Assembly: GCA_000307935.1 (NCBI GenBank)
Contig: AMWX01000009.1
Coordinates: 1 to 44,762, forward strand
Origin: SAR86 cluster bacterium SAR86E
Lineage (GTDB): Bacteria > Pseudomonadota > Gammaproteobacteria > Magnimaribacterales > D2472
Reading direction: 5' to 3'
DNA: 44,762 bases
Numbering within the stretch: the stretch's first letter is position 1; every line of letters begins with the position of its first letter. The notes beneath the pieces are model-generated. The model was given only the letters and a program-made list of their open reading frames with translations. It searched no databases and had not been told where the DNA came from. Shown here in pieces: positions 26,293-34,539 of the stretch. A program made the position numbers and the translations under genes.

Positions 26293-26679
26293 CTAGAAAT
26301 ATGGGATCTCATTTTTTCTTTTTTTATGAGCCATAATCAGAACAATAGCCAAAAATATCTCGCCAAAAAAAACAATTAGTCCAAAAGAATTAATGCCCTC
26401 ATAGAAAAAACTCACAATTCTGCCGAAAGCTATAAAGCCCATAATGTATGCAATACTTACTGCAATTGATATCTGGTTATAAGAAAAAGCAAATCGCATC
26501 AAAAGATATGCATAAGCTAAAAATGAACCTGCAAATAAAGAGCGGAACTCAGATGCCGTCTCAGCATTTGTTGCAACAACAGGTATAAAACCAAGATCAC
26601 CCAAATCTGGTTTAAACATTACATAACATCCTATTGCAAATAAGCATGCTGCAGAAAATATAATGCATCCCTTAAGCAT
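26293..26679 (-). CDS. DUF4345-like small membrane protein
   Basis: The protein has 128 residues and four membrane helices. The region SEFRSLFAGSFLAYAYLLMR recalls the DUF4345 pattern, as does a second-half GRIVSFFYEG. The C-terminus is short and basic (KKRKNE), probably cytoplasmic. The function is unknown. It follows immediately (0-base gap) after the 70-residue membrane-protein gene, so the two are co-translated. A related protein is encoded at 20117-20572. Confidence 0.65.
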   Translation of the reverse strand: MLKGCIIFSAACLFAIGCYVMFKPDLGDLGFIPVVATNAETASEFRSLFAGSFLAYAYLLMRFAFSYNQISIAVSIAYIMGFIAFGRIVSFFYEGINSFGLIVFFGEIFLAIVLIMAHKKRKNEIPYF

Positions 26680-26892
26680 TTAAAGGACTCCCAACACAAA
26701 CAAAGCAAGAAAGAAGGCAACCACTCCCATTGCGAGCCAAAAATAAAGCTCACTGGTATTATTATATCTGTAAGCATTAATTGCTAAGCCCCAACAATAT
26801 AAAGGGGCAAGAGTAATTATGATTGAGCTAATCAAAATAGCGATTGGAATAAATGCTAATACTAAAAATAATTGAAGGGCTAATTTATTCAT
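26680..26892 (-). CDS. small two-helix membrane protein
   Basis: The protein has 70 residues with two hydrophobic segments, about 8-35 and 48-70. No family is recognised. Its stop directly abuts the start of the DUF4345-like gene, which argues that it is real. It could be a small partner subunit. The start is the ATG at 26890-26892; no Shine-Dalgarno is seen. Confidence 0.55.
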   Translation of the reverse strand: MNKLALQLFLVLAFIPIAILISSIIITLAPLYCWGLAINAYRYNNTSELYFWLAMGVVAFFLALFVLGVL

Positions 26893-26933
26893 TGCTTAAT
26901 GGAACATGTATTGAAAGATAATGTCAAATATTC

Positions 26934-28739
26934 TTAAAGATTTTCTAGCCATATTGGAGAGGTCCATGCCCTTTCCTGTATGAACTTTGGAATATTATCA
27001 TTTTCATCCTGGCAATATTCCGGATTCTCTAAACATAACTTATGCGACCAACGACACGATTGATTGGCTACAACTCGAACATAGTAAAAAGACTCTTCTT
27101 CAGGAATAAAATCTGGATCATCCCAAACAGAGCAAAGTGATTTCAGCCCAACCCCAGAAACTTGGCAGGTAGATAAGTCAATGCTTGAAGAAAGATTAGA
27201 TTCAATATCATGAACAGTGGTTTCTATTTTGCCATTGCGGATAACACCTTTAATGACTTGCAGCTTTTCAATAAACTGGTTTTCCATAGAGGTATCAGCA
27301 GTTGCAGAAACAAAAACCCTTGCCTTTGTTAACTTGCCTCCATCAATGGAAGCTCCCATAGGCACTCCATTTTTATAAGCTTCACTAACTGCATCTGCCA
27401 TGCTGCAAGAATCTTTATCTAAGTTCTCTCCTAAAAAAAACCTTACTAAAAACCTTGGTCCAGAGGTTCCGTAAACTTCTTTACGCTCTAAAGCATTAAA
27501 AATAGAAGTTCTGCTATTTTCTTCTGCCCATACAACTGCCAGACCGCCTGGATTAAACTCAATATCATCGGGCAAACCTTTGGGTATTTTGCTTCTAAAT
27601 GATTTTCCTGCTCCTCCATGTCCCTGAAAAAGTTGCTCATCTACCAAGCCAGGAGTTCCTAAATGAGTATCGGTACTACCAATAAGACCCACTTTAAATG
27701 GATTTACACCCTTTTGATTTTTTATAATCAAGCCTTCCTCTAAAGCATCGCGAACAAAGCTTGATTTTGGAGGCGCTGAAAGGTTATTTCGGAATTTGGA
27801 TTGAAAATCTTTATATGGCAGTTGCTCAAAAGAGCATAAAGGATCAGAGCTATCAGTTAAGCATTCTGAACTGCCTTTATGTTGAAAAATTTCAACCAAT
27901 GGCTCTTTAATATTTTGTACATAGAGCTCATCTTGGTCAGGAGTTTCAAACATATAGCCATTACTAAGATTTGAGTTATGAGGTATAACAACATAATTAC
28001 AATTTTCATCGCAATCTTCATCAAGCTGTTTCCAAAGTTCTTTTCTCTCGGGTGCTTCATAAAAGCTAATTGGCGCATTAGGAACATTTGCTGATTGAAA
28101 AATAACGTTTCTATGTAAGTTATTTCCAGAATAAACTGCGCCCGTCCATTCGTAACCAACGAAAGTTGTAAAATTACATTCATTGGTTCGATCATAGTGA
28201 TTCTCCGCAGCTTTAATAATTTCGTGCCATGGTGCTTGGGCTGATTCCAAACATTTTTCTCTGTTGTCTCCACAAAAACTCATTGGTCTTCTCAGGCTAG
28301 CATTAGCATTCATATAAAAATAAGACAGTTTTGGAAAATTTCTAAACATCTTGCACTGTAAACTTTTGAAAGAGGGATTGCTCTCATCTAAACACATCCT
28401 GACCTCACCCAGCAATTCTGCATGATCTGTTACAGCAGCAAAATCTAGCGGTTGAGTTAACCTTGCTACTCTGTCACTGGTTCCATCTTCTTTGTATGGT
28501 TGAAGGAACAATGAATGTCCTTTTGCAAACCTATACGCATCATCTGGTGTATTCATTGTGCCTTGAGTATTCGCATCTAAAGATAGGGCTGTGTGAACAT
28601 GCAGATCACCAAATAGAGGCATTTTATCTTCTGCATATATGCTGCAGGGCTCTCTATCTTCATTTGGGTATGTCTGTATTTCAGCTGAAGTTAACTCAAA
28701 ACCCAAAAAAAACAGCAATATCAGGAGTAATTTTTTCAT
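26934..28739 (-). CDS. DUF3604 protein (PHP-like metal hydrolase fold), secreted
   Basis: The protein has 601 residues and a signal peptide of about 19 (cleaved after TSA). It has the PHP-like metal motif LFGDLHVHTALSLDA near residue 43, a later AVTDHAELLG and, towards the middle, STDTHLG. These are the conserved His/Asp clusters of DUF3604, a family without a firmly established reaction that is common in marine bacteria beside TonB receptors. Several Cys suggest disulfides in the periplasm. It lies downstream of a TonB-dependent receptor gene on the same strand, separated by a terminator-like hairpin. Confidence 0.85.
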   Translation of the reverse strand: MKKLLLILLFFLGFELTSAEIQTYPNEDREPCSIYAEDKMPLFGDLHVHTALSLDANTQGTMNTPDDAYRFAKGHSLFLQPYKEDGTSDRVARLTQPLDFAAVTDHAELLGEVRMCLDESNPSFKSLQCKMFRNFPKLSYFYMNANASLRRPMSFCGDNREKCLESAQAPWHEIIKAAENHYDRTNECNFTTFVGYEWTGAVYSGNNLHRNVIFQSANVPNAPISFYEAPERKELWKQLDEDCDENCNYVVIPHNSNLSNGYMFETPDQDELYVQNIKEPLVEIFQHKGSSECLTDSSDPLCSFEQLPYKDFQSKFRNNLSAPPKSSFVRDALEEGLIIKNQKGVNPFKVGLIGSTDTHLGTPGLVDEQLFQGHGGAGKSFRSKIPKGLPDDIEFNPGGLAVVWAEENSRTSIFNALERKEVYGTSGPRFLVRFFLGENLDKDSCSMADAVSEAYKNGVPMGASIDGGKLTKARVFVSATADTSMENQFIEKLQVIKGVIRNGKIETTVHDIESNLSSSIDLSTCQVSGVGLKSLCSVWDDPDFIPEEESFYYVRVVANQSCRWSHKLCLENPEYCQDENDNIPKFIQERAWTSPIWLENL

Positions 28740-28750
28740 ATGTTAATCCA

Positions 28751-28779
28751 AAAAAAACGGCAACCATGGTTGCCGTTTT
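28751..28779 (-). terminator. Rho-independent terminator after the TonB receptor
   Basis: The core is a 26-base perfect palindrome centred on CATG (28754-28779), with arms ACGGCAACC/GGTTGCCGT. On the minus strand it is followed by a run of T. It lies between the receptor stop (28805) and the DUF3604 start (28739), so the DUF3604 gene needs its own promoter or read-through. Confidence 0.75.
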
Positions 28780-28804
28780 AAAAATGCCTTATCAGACCAA
28801 TAAC

Positions 28805-31363
28805 TTAGAAGTTATATACGAGCTGAGCTCCCATTTGTCTTCCCATATTAGTATTACCAGCATAAAATTTAGAAGGCAAGCTGCCTCCACCTGGTAAATG
28901 ATAATCTGAGTAGTAAGCTTGGATATGTGATAAATCAACATCATCCGTTATATTTTTAACAAAGAAACTAGCATCCCAAACACCATCAGCAGATCTCCAT
29001 CCAGCCACAATGTTTGCTATGTAAAGAGATTTAATCTTAAGATCTGGGTTAATTGAGCTAGTCCTTTCATCTCTCCAACTTACGTTATATCTTGTATATC
29101 TCTCACCACCCCACGAAGCGGCAACAGTATGATCTAGATAAAATGTAAATGAGGATTCGGCATCATCGTTTACGCGCTGGCCACTAACATCTCTTGTTGC
29201 AGCAGATAAACCTGCATAGCTAGGATCATTGGCGTAACCTATTGAACCTGCGGCATATTCACTGTCTGTTGATGTATAACTACCTCCAAGTGTTAAATCT
29301 TCATTAACAACATATGCATATTCAAGGTCTATACCGCTAATAGTTGCATCATTGTTGTTAAAGATTCCACCTTGAACCTGCTGGACAACACCAGGGCCTG
29401 CAGCTGTGTATGCTCTGGCAGTAACATTATCCCACTTGGTTTGATAGCCTTCGAAGTCATAATCATAGTAAGCAGCATTCAATCTTAACCTACCATCCAT
29501 AAAGCTTCCTTTCATACCAATCTCAACCATATCGGATTCCTCTTCCTCAAAGGTGATCAGTGAAGGATTAATAGCCACAGGTGAAATAGTTGCGCCTGGA
29601 CTTCTAAAGCCACTTTCTGTAGTAGCATAAAGTAAAATATCATCATTAAGGTAATGTCCAATCTTCATACTTCCAGTAGTAGAATCGTTTGATGAATTCT
29701 GCAAATTAGCTGGAATTCTAGGAATTGTCATTCCACCGCCATCAAGAGGCCCAAGTAATGCTGTTACAGGAAGATAAAGATTTTGCGCTCTGTAACCATC
29801 AATTTCTTGCTCACGGACACCGAACTGAACAAATGTACTTTCAGACAGGTTGTATTTTAAATTAACAAACCATGCTTCAGTTTTGTTGTTCAATGGAATA
29901 CCCATACAGGTAATTACATTAGGTTTAGCTGCAAATAGACCTGGGTTTGCTCTCTCAGCCAAACAAGCCTGATTAGGAGTTTTGTAATCAAAACCAACCA
30001 TTGGCTTGAAGAGACCTGGAGCAACTTCATAGTTATCCATGGATACATCTAAATCAGCATTAGTGAATGTTTGTGAGTCTCTTGAGAAAAATCCAATGGT
30101 ATATTCAAGAGTATCATTATCTTGATTGGATAATCTCATTTCAACAGTCTCGATTCCCGTATTTGTTCTTACTTCCTGTGGATATCCATACACGTAAGCT
30201 CCTGCATAGTCTCTATCAATTAAGCCCATAGAGTCACTTTCTGAATCTGAATATCTTAAAGCTAGCGCATGACTTCCCATATCATAATCAACCATAATAT
30301 TAAAAACTTCAGCACTAGTATTCTGTCTAGGGTTTTGATAATGCAGAGCAACTCCGTCCTCTGGCTTCAAGCCACCTGCAGGAACGTCAGCCCATGTTGG
30401 TCTATGCAAAAATGCAAAATCACCTAAGCTTGCAGCTGGATTAACAGTAGCGACCATCTCAGCCCATGCTTGGGCAGCACCAGCGTGCGTAACTGTTGCA
30501 TCCGGGAAAGGTGCAGGAAAACCCAAGCCCATCGCAAAGGCTGCAGGAAATCCAGTCACATATTCAAATGCATTAAAATTAAAAGTGCCTGCCTCGCCAG
30601 CAACTGGCTGAGGATAGATAGAGTCTGTTTCCATGTTTTGATACTTCACTCTGACCGATAGCTCATCAGATGGCTCCCAAGACAGACTTAAACGACCCGA
30701 ATCATAAGCATGATTCTCAGTAATGCCAGTTCTAACATTACGAACTTCGTTGCCATCATTATTATTTGTTACTCCTGCGAAGCGCAAAGACATAGTTTCA
30801 CTCAAATGAAAATCAGATGCTGCCTCTACAATAGAAGTCATGTTGTCAGCCCATGTTGTTTTAACATATCCATTTTTTTCATCGCTGCCAACGTTTGCTG
30901 AACGTGTATAAATATGCAAAGCACCACCTGTGCTAACAGCTCCCTGAAGTGTGCCTTGAGCACCTTTCAGAATCTCAACACGCTCTGTGTCATACATTTG
31001 AAGGAAGATTTCTCCAGTTCTAAGAGGGACTTCATCCAAGTAACCTTGAATTGGCTGATCATTACCACCATCTGGATCAAGTTTTTGGCCACGCATGATT
31101 ATGGTTTGTCTTCTAGGATCAATTTTGGTGAATTCAACACCAGAGACTACCTGAGCTAGTTCGCTAAGATCTCTGATTTGATAATTGTCCAATGTTGAGC
31201 CTGAAACAGCATTCACTGTTTGAGCAATGTCTTGAACATTTTCTTCTTTTTTAGTTGCAGTAACTACAACCTCTTCCAACACCAACTCTGAATTTTGAGC
31301 AAATGTATAGCTCGATGATGTTGCAAATACAACAATTGTAAAAAGAGTGAATAATCTCTTCAT
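28805..31363 (-). CDS. TonB-dependent outer-membrane receptor
   Basis: The protein has 852 residues from the ATG at 31361-31363, which follows GGAGGGGGAAACC, a strong Shine-Dalgarno; an earlier ATG at 31378 lies upstream of it. A signal peptide ends TFAQ. A TonB box-like EVVVTATKKEENVQDI precedes the plug domain (about 40-170; LRTGEIFLQMYDTERVEILKG). The rest forms a 22-strand barrel that ends in Phe (QLVYNF). No siderophore-specific motif is evident. Receptors of this size in marine gammaproteobacteria often take up sugars, lipids or other organics. The DUF3604 gene downstream may process the imported substrate (inference). Confidence 0.92.
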   Translation of the reverse strand: MKRLFTLFTIVVFATSSSYTFAQNSELVLEEVVVTATKKEENVQDIAQTVNAVSGSTLDNYQIRDLSELAQVVSGVEFTKIDPRRQTIIMRGQKLDPDGGNDQPIQGYLDEVPLRTGEIFLQMYDTERVEILKGAQGTLQGAVSTGGALHIYTRSANVGSDEKNGYVKTTWADNMTSIVEAASDFHLSETMSLRFAGVTNNNDGNEVRNVRTGITENHAYDSGRLSLSWEPSDELSVRVKYQNMETDSIYPQPVAGEAGTFNFNAFEYVTGFPAAFAMGLGFPAPFPDATVTHAGAAQAWAEMVATVNPAASLGDFAFLHRPTWADVPAGGLKPEDGVALHYQNPRQNTSAEVFNIMVDYDMGSHALALRYSDSESDSMGLIDRDYAGAYVYGYPQEVRTNTGIETVEMRLSNQDNDTLEYTIGFFSRDSQTFTNADLDVSMDNYEVAPGLFKPMVGFDYKTPNQACLAERANPGLFAAKPNVITCMGIPLNNKTEAWFVNLKYNLSESTFVQFGVREQEIDGYRAQNLYLPVTALLGPLDGGGMTIPRIPANLQNSSNDSTTGSMKIGHYLNDDILLYATTESGFRSPGATISPVAINPSLITFEEEESDMVEIGMKGSFMDGRLRLNAAYYDYDFEGYQTKWDNVTARAYTAAGPGVVQQVQGGIFNNNDATISGIDLEYAYVVNEDLTLGGSYTSTDSEYAAGSIGYANDPSYAGLSAATRDVSGQRVNDDAESSFTFYLDHTVAASWGGERYTRYNVSWRDERTSSINPDLKIKSLYIANIVAGWRSADGVWDASFFVKNITDDVDLSHIQAYYSDYHLPGGGSLPSKFYAGNTNMGRQMGAQLVYNF

Positions 31364-31450
31364 GGTTTCCCCCTCCATTTGAAAGAATGTTTATGAAAAT
31401 ATACCTTTTTTTTAACAAAACCCCAAACTTTTTACTGAAAAGTAAAAAAA

Positions 31451-32089
31451 CTAATTATTAGCTGAATTCATTTGGTCTAACGTTGTAAGTTGTAATTGAA
31501 TTTCTTGCAATGTTTCATTGGTTTGAATTCTATAAAGATCATAGGCTTGAATAGATTCTTCTAGCAAAAGAATATTATTATTCAACTGATTTATTTTACT
31601 CAATATTTCATCATTGCTTTGTATGGTTTTTGTTAGCTCTTTAAAGAGATTTTTAATATCTTTAAACTCATCAGCAATTAATTTAATATTTTTTTGATCA
31701 TTTGTTTGTGTGGCTGAAATTTCCTTCAAGGAATTATCATGCTGCTCGACCTTCTTAGTGAGATTCGAAATATTAACTTTATTTCTTTTATTACTTAGAT
31801 CCCACAACTTTCTAATTTCTTTATCTAAAAATTGAAGCTGCGAATTAATGTCAGATAAAAACTCTGTTGAGGTTGAATCAGCTAATTTTAATTGCTCCTC
31901 TAAAACTTCTACTCTAGTCTCAATATTACTAGAACTATTATTGGTTGCCTTGGAAAGCTCGCTCACCCACAGAAAAAGGCCCAAAATGCCTACCAATAAC
32001 AGCACAAAAATAATGCCTATGAACAATCCACTTGAACCAGGTCTATTTGATAGAACATCTTCTTTCGCTGCAGAAATTTTAATGGCCAT
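31451..32089 (-). CDS. membrane-anchored coiled-coil protein
   Basis: I do not recognise this family. The protein has 212 residues. The N-terminus is cytosolic and short. One membrane helix spans about 22-44 (GIIFVLLLVGILGLFLW). The remainder (about 50-205) is a long, polar, heptad-like coiled coil rich in Lys, Asn, Gln, Glu and Leu. It could be a scaffold or a cell-envelope spacer. There are no catalytic motifs. It is divergent from the acyl-CoA dehydrogenase pair, with about 90 bases between them. Confidence 0.6.
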   Translation of the reverse strand: MAIKISAAKEDVLSNRPGSSGLFIGIIFVLLLVGILGLFLWVSELSKATNNSSSNIETRVEVLEEQLKLADSTSTEFLSDINSQLQFLDKEIRKLWDLSNKRNKVNISNLTKKVEQHDNSLKEISATQTNDQKNIKLIADEFKDIKNLFKELTKTIQSNDEILSKINQLNNNILLLEESIQAYDLYRIQTNETLQEIQLQLTTLDQMNSANN

Positions 32090-32181
32090 TATATAAAAAG
32101 TTAAGCTTCTTAATTTGTATTAAATTATATGTTTTAATGAATGGTAATTATAAGCCTTAACGCATTGCATTTAACAAAATT

Positions 32182-33303
32182 ATGAACTTAGATTTCTCAA
32201 ATGACCAAAAGTATCTTCAAGATGAAGCAAGAAAATTCTTCGACAAAGAGGGAGGGCTAGGAATTGCTAGAGGCGTTATGGATAACGCAGAAGATTATAA
32301 TAAGGAATTATGGGCTAAGATTGTTGAACTGGGCTGGACAGGTATTCGTATACCCGAAGAATTTGATGGCCTGGGCTTAGGCCATCTTGAGCTTTGCGTA
32401 ATAGCAGAGGAGCTAGGAAGATCACTTGCACCTGTTCCCTTCTCTTCTTCTGTTTATTTGTTTACTGAAGCGCTGATTAAGTACGCCAGTAATGAGATTA
32501 AGTCAGAAATCTTACCAAAATTAGTTTCTGGTGAAATTGTTGGTACCTATGCTATTGCTGAAGATATGCATCAGGCAACAGAATCAAACCTCACTACTTC
32601 ATTGAATGCAGATAATATAAGCGGAACTAAGATTGCTATTCCGGATGCTGGAATAGCTTCACATATGATAGTTGTTGTTAAATCAACCAATGGAGTTGAC
32701 CTCAGGCTGGTTGATCTTAGTGATTCTTCGGTAAAAATTACTCCACAAAAAAACTTAGACACCTCCAGAGCTTTTTTTAAGGCTGAATTTCAAGATACTC
32801 CTTCAACAATTATTGGGGAAGCCGGTCAAGGCTGGTCATACACTCAGCACCTTTTAGATCAAGCTGCTGTATTGTTTGCTTTTGAGCAAGTTGGAGGCTC
32901 TCAAGCAGCGTTGGATATGGCTAAAGCTTACTCCATGGAAAGATTTGCATTCGGAAGGCAAATAGGTTCATATCAAGCAATTAAACATAAATTAGCTGAT
33001 ATGTACATTGCATTAACGCTAGCAAAATCAAACTCTTACTATGGTGCTTGGGCCCTATCATCAGAGTCATCTGAACTTCCTTTAGCAGCTGCTACAGCAA
33101 GAGTGAGTGCAACAAAAGCTTTTCAACTATGTTCCAAAGAAAACATTCAAACTCATGGAGGTAATGGTTTTACTTGGGAATATGATTGTCATTTATTTTA
33201 TAAACGCTCAAAAATGCTCTCGGTGCTGTTGGGATCAGAGGCAACCTGGAAAGAAAAATTAGTTTCAAACCTAGAAAAAACGAATACATTAGAAAAGAGG
33301 TAA
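32182..33303 (+). CDS. acyl-CoA dehydrogenase, smaller subunit of a pair
   Basis: The protein has 373 residues with a recognisable acyl-CoA dehydrogenase fold: LGWTGIRIPEEFDGLGLGHL in the N-terminal helices, a mid-beta domain, then RFAFGRQIGSYQAIKHKLAD and THGGNGFTWEYD. By eye, the usual catalytic Glu in the YEG position near the C-terminus is not present. The next gene begins 3 bases after this stop and encodes a second, larger acyl-CoA dehydrogenase. Such pairs form heterotetramers in steroid and related side-chain degradation, where one subunit often lacks the base. The start ATG has no clear ribosome-binding site. Confidence 0.88.
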   Translation: MNLDFSNDQKYLQDEARKFFDKEGGLGIARGVMDNAEDYNKELWAKIVELGWTGIRIPEEFDGLGLGHLELCVIAEELGRSLAPVPFSSSVYLFTEALIKYASNEIKSEILPKLVSGEIVGTYAIAEDMHQATESNLTTSLNADNISGTKIAIPDAGIASHMIVVVKSTNGVDLRLVDLSDSSVKITPQKNLDTSRAFFKAEFQDTPSTIIGEAGQGWSYTQHLLDQAAVLFAFEQVGGSQAALDMAKAYSMERFAFGRQIGSYQAIKHKLADMYIALTLAKSNSYYGAWALSSESSELPLAAATARVSATKAFQLCSKENIQTHGGNGFTWEYDCHLFYKRSKMLSVLLGSEATWKEKLVSNLEKTNTLEKR

Positions 33304-33306
33304 ATT

Positions 33307-34539
33307 ATGGATTTTAACGACACACCTGAGCAAGCAAAATTTAGAGCTGAATGCAGAGAATGGCTTGAAACTAATGCTGAACCTAAAGAAAACAAGGCAA
33401 GCGGTCATTCAGATTCCTCGTTAGAGAACCACTTGCAAATAGCTAAAGAGTGGCAGAAAAAAAAGTATGATGCTGGCTGGGCAATGCTTCATTGGCCAAA
33501 AGAATACGGAGGAATTGAAGCCTCTCCAATTGAAAGGATTATTTGGGGTCAAGAGGAAGCAAAATTTAATGTTCCCGGAGGAATTTTTGAAATTGGTTTA
33601 GGTATGTGTGGGCCAGTAATGATGCAATATGCTACCCAAGAACAAAAAGAAAGATACCTTGCCCCGATGGCTGAAGGTAAAGAAATTTGGTGTCAATTAT
33701 TTTCGGAACCAGCCGCTGGATCAGATGTTGCTGGCTTAAGAAGCAAAGCAGAAAGAGATGGAGACGATTGGATTATTAATGGACAAAAAGTATGGACATC
33801 TGGAGCACATTACTCAGACTTTGGAATTTTAGTAGTGCGACATGATCCAGATATTGCTAAACATAAAGGTTTAACTTTCTTCTTTGTAGATATGAAATCA
33901 CCTGGAATAACCGTTAAACCCATTAAGCAAATTACCGGACAAGCCGGAAGTGGCTCTGGCTTTAATGAGGTATATTTTGATGATGTGCGAATCCCTGATT
34001 CACAAAGGCTTGGAGAAATTGGTGATGGATGGAAGGTAGCCATAACCACCTTGATGAACGAGAGACTGGCTGTAGGAGATGCTAAAGGTTCTGATATTGA
34101 AGAAGCCCTTATGCTATCAAAATCGAAGGATGATGCAGGCGAAGCTTTGATAAAAAATGATTCAGTGCGAGAAAGGCTGGCAGATTGGTTTTGTGAAGCT
34201 AATGGTCTCAAATATACAAAATTTAGAACCATTTCTGCTCTGTCAAAGGGAGAAGCACCGGGCCCAGAGGCATCTATAACAAAAATAGTGAGTGCAAATA
34301 AACTCCAAGAAATTGGAAACTTTGGGATTGATTCAGGGGACATGGCTGGCATGCTAATTGATGATGAAAATGGAGTAAGCTCATTTCAAGGTGCATGGCT
34401 GGGTGCTCCTGGCCTGAGGATTGCTGGAGGAACTGATGAAATCCTGCGGAATGTAATTGCTGAAAGAGTTCTAGGGTTACCTCAAGATCCGCGAGCTGAT
34501 AAAGGTCTTGCTTTTAAGGATATCCCCACTAAGGCCTAA
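33307..34539 (+). CDS. acyl-CoA dehydrogenase, larger subunit of a pair
   Basis: The protein has 410 residues. Landmarks are MDFNDTPEQAKFRAECREWL, WPKEYGGIEASPIERIIW, QLFSEPAAGSDVAGL, WTSGAHYSDFGI and, near the C-terminus, GGTDEILRNVIAERVLGLP. This subgroup is typical of enzymes that act with a smaller partner. The usual catalytic Glu of the YEG motif aligns by eye with Gly, so the base may lie elsewhere or in the partner. It probably oxidises a bulky or side-chain acyl-CoA, with ETF as electron acceptor. Its last 11 bases overlap the convergent alkylsulfatase-like gene. Confidence 0.9.
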   Translation: MDFNDTPEQAKFRAECREWLETNAEPKENKASGHSDSSLENHLQIAKEWQKKKYDAGWAMLHWPKEYGGIEASPIERIIWGQEEAKFNVPGGIFEIGLGMCGPVMMQYATQEQKERYLAPMAEGKEIWCQLFSEPAAGSDVAGLRSKAERDGDDWIINGQKVWTSGAHYSDFGILVVRHDPDIAKHKGLTFFFVDMKSPGITVKPIKQITGQAGSGSGFNEVYFDDVRIPDSQRLGEIGDGWKVAITTLMNERLAVGDAKGSDIEEALMLSKSKDDAGEALIKNDSVRERLADWFCEANGLKYTKFRTISALSKGEAPGPEASITKIVSANKLQEIGNFGIDSGDMAGMLIDDENGVSSFQGAWLGAPGLRIAGGTDEILRNVIAERVLGLPQDPRADKGLAFKDIPTKA

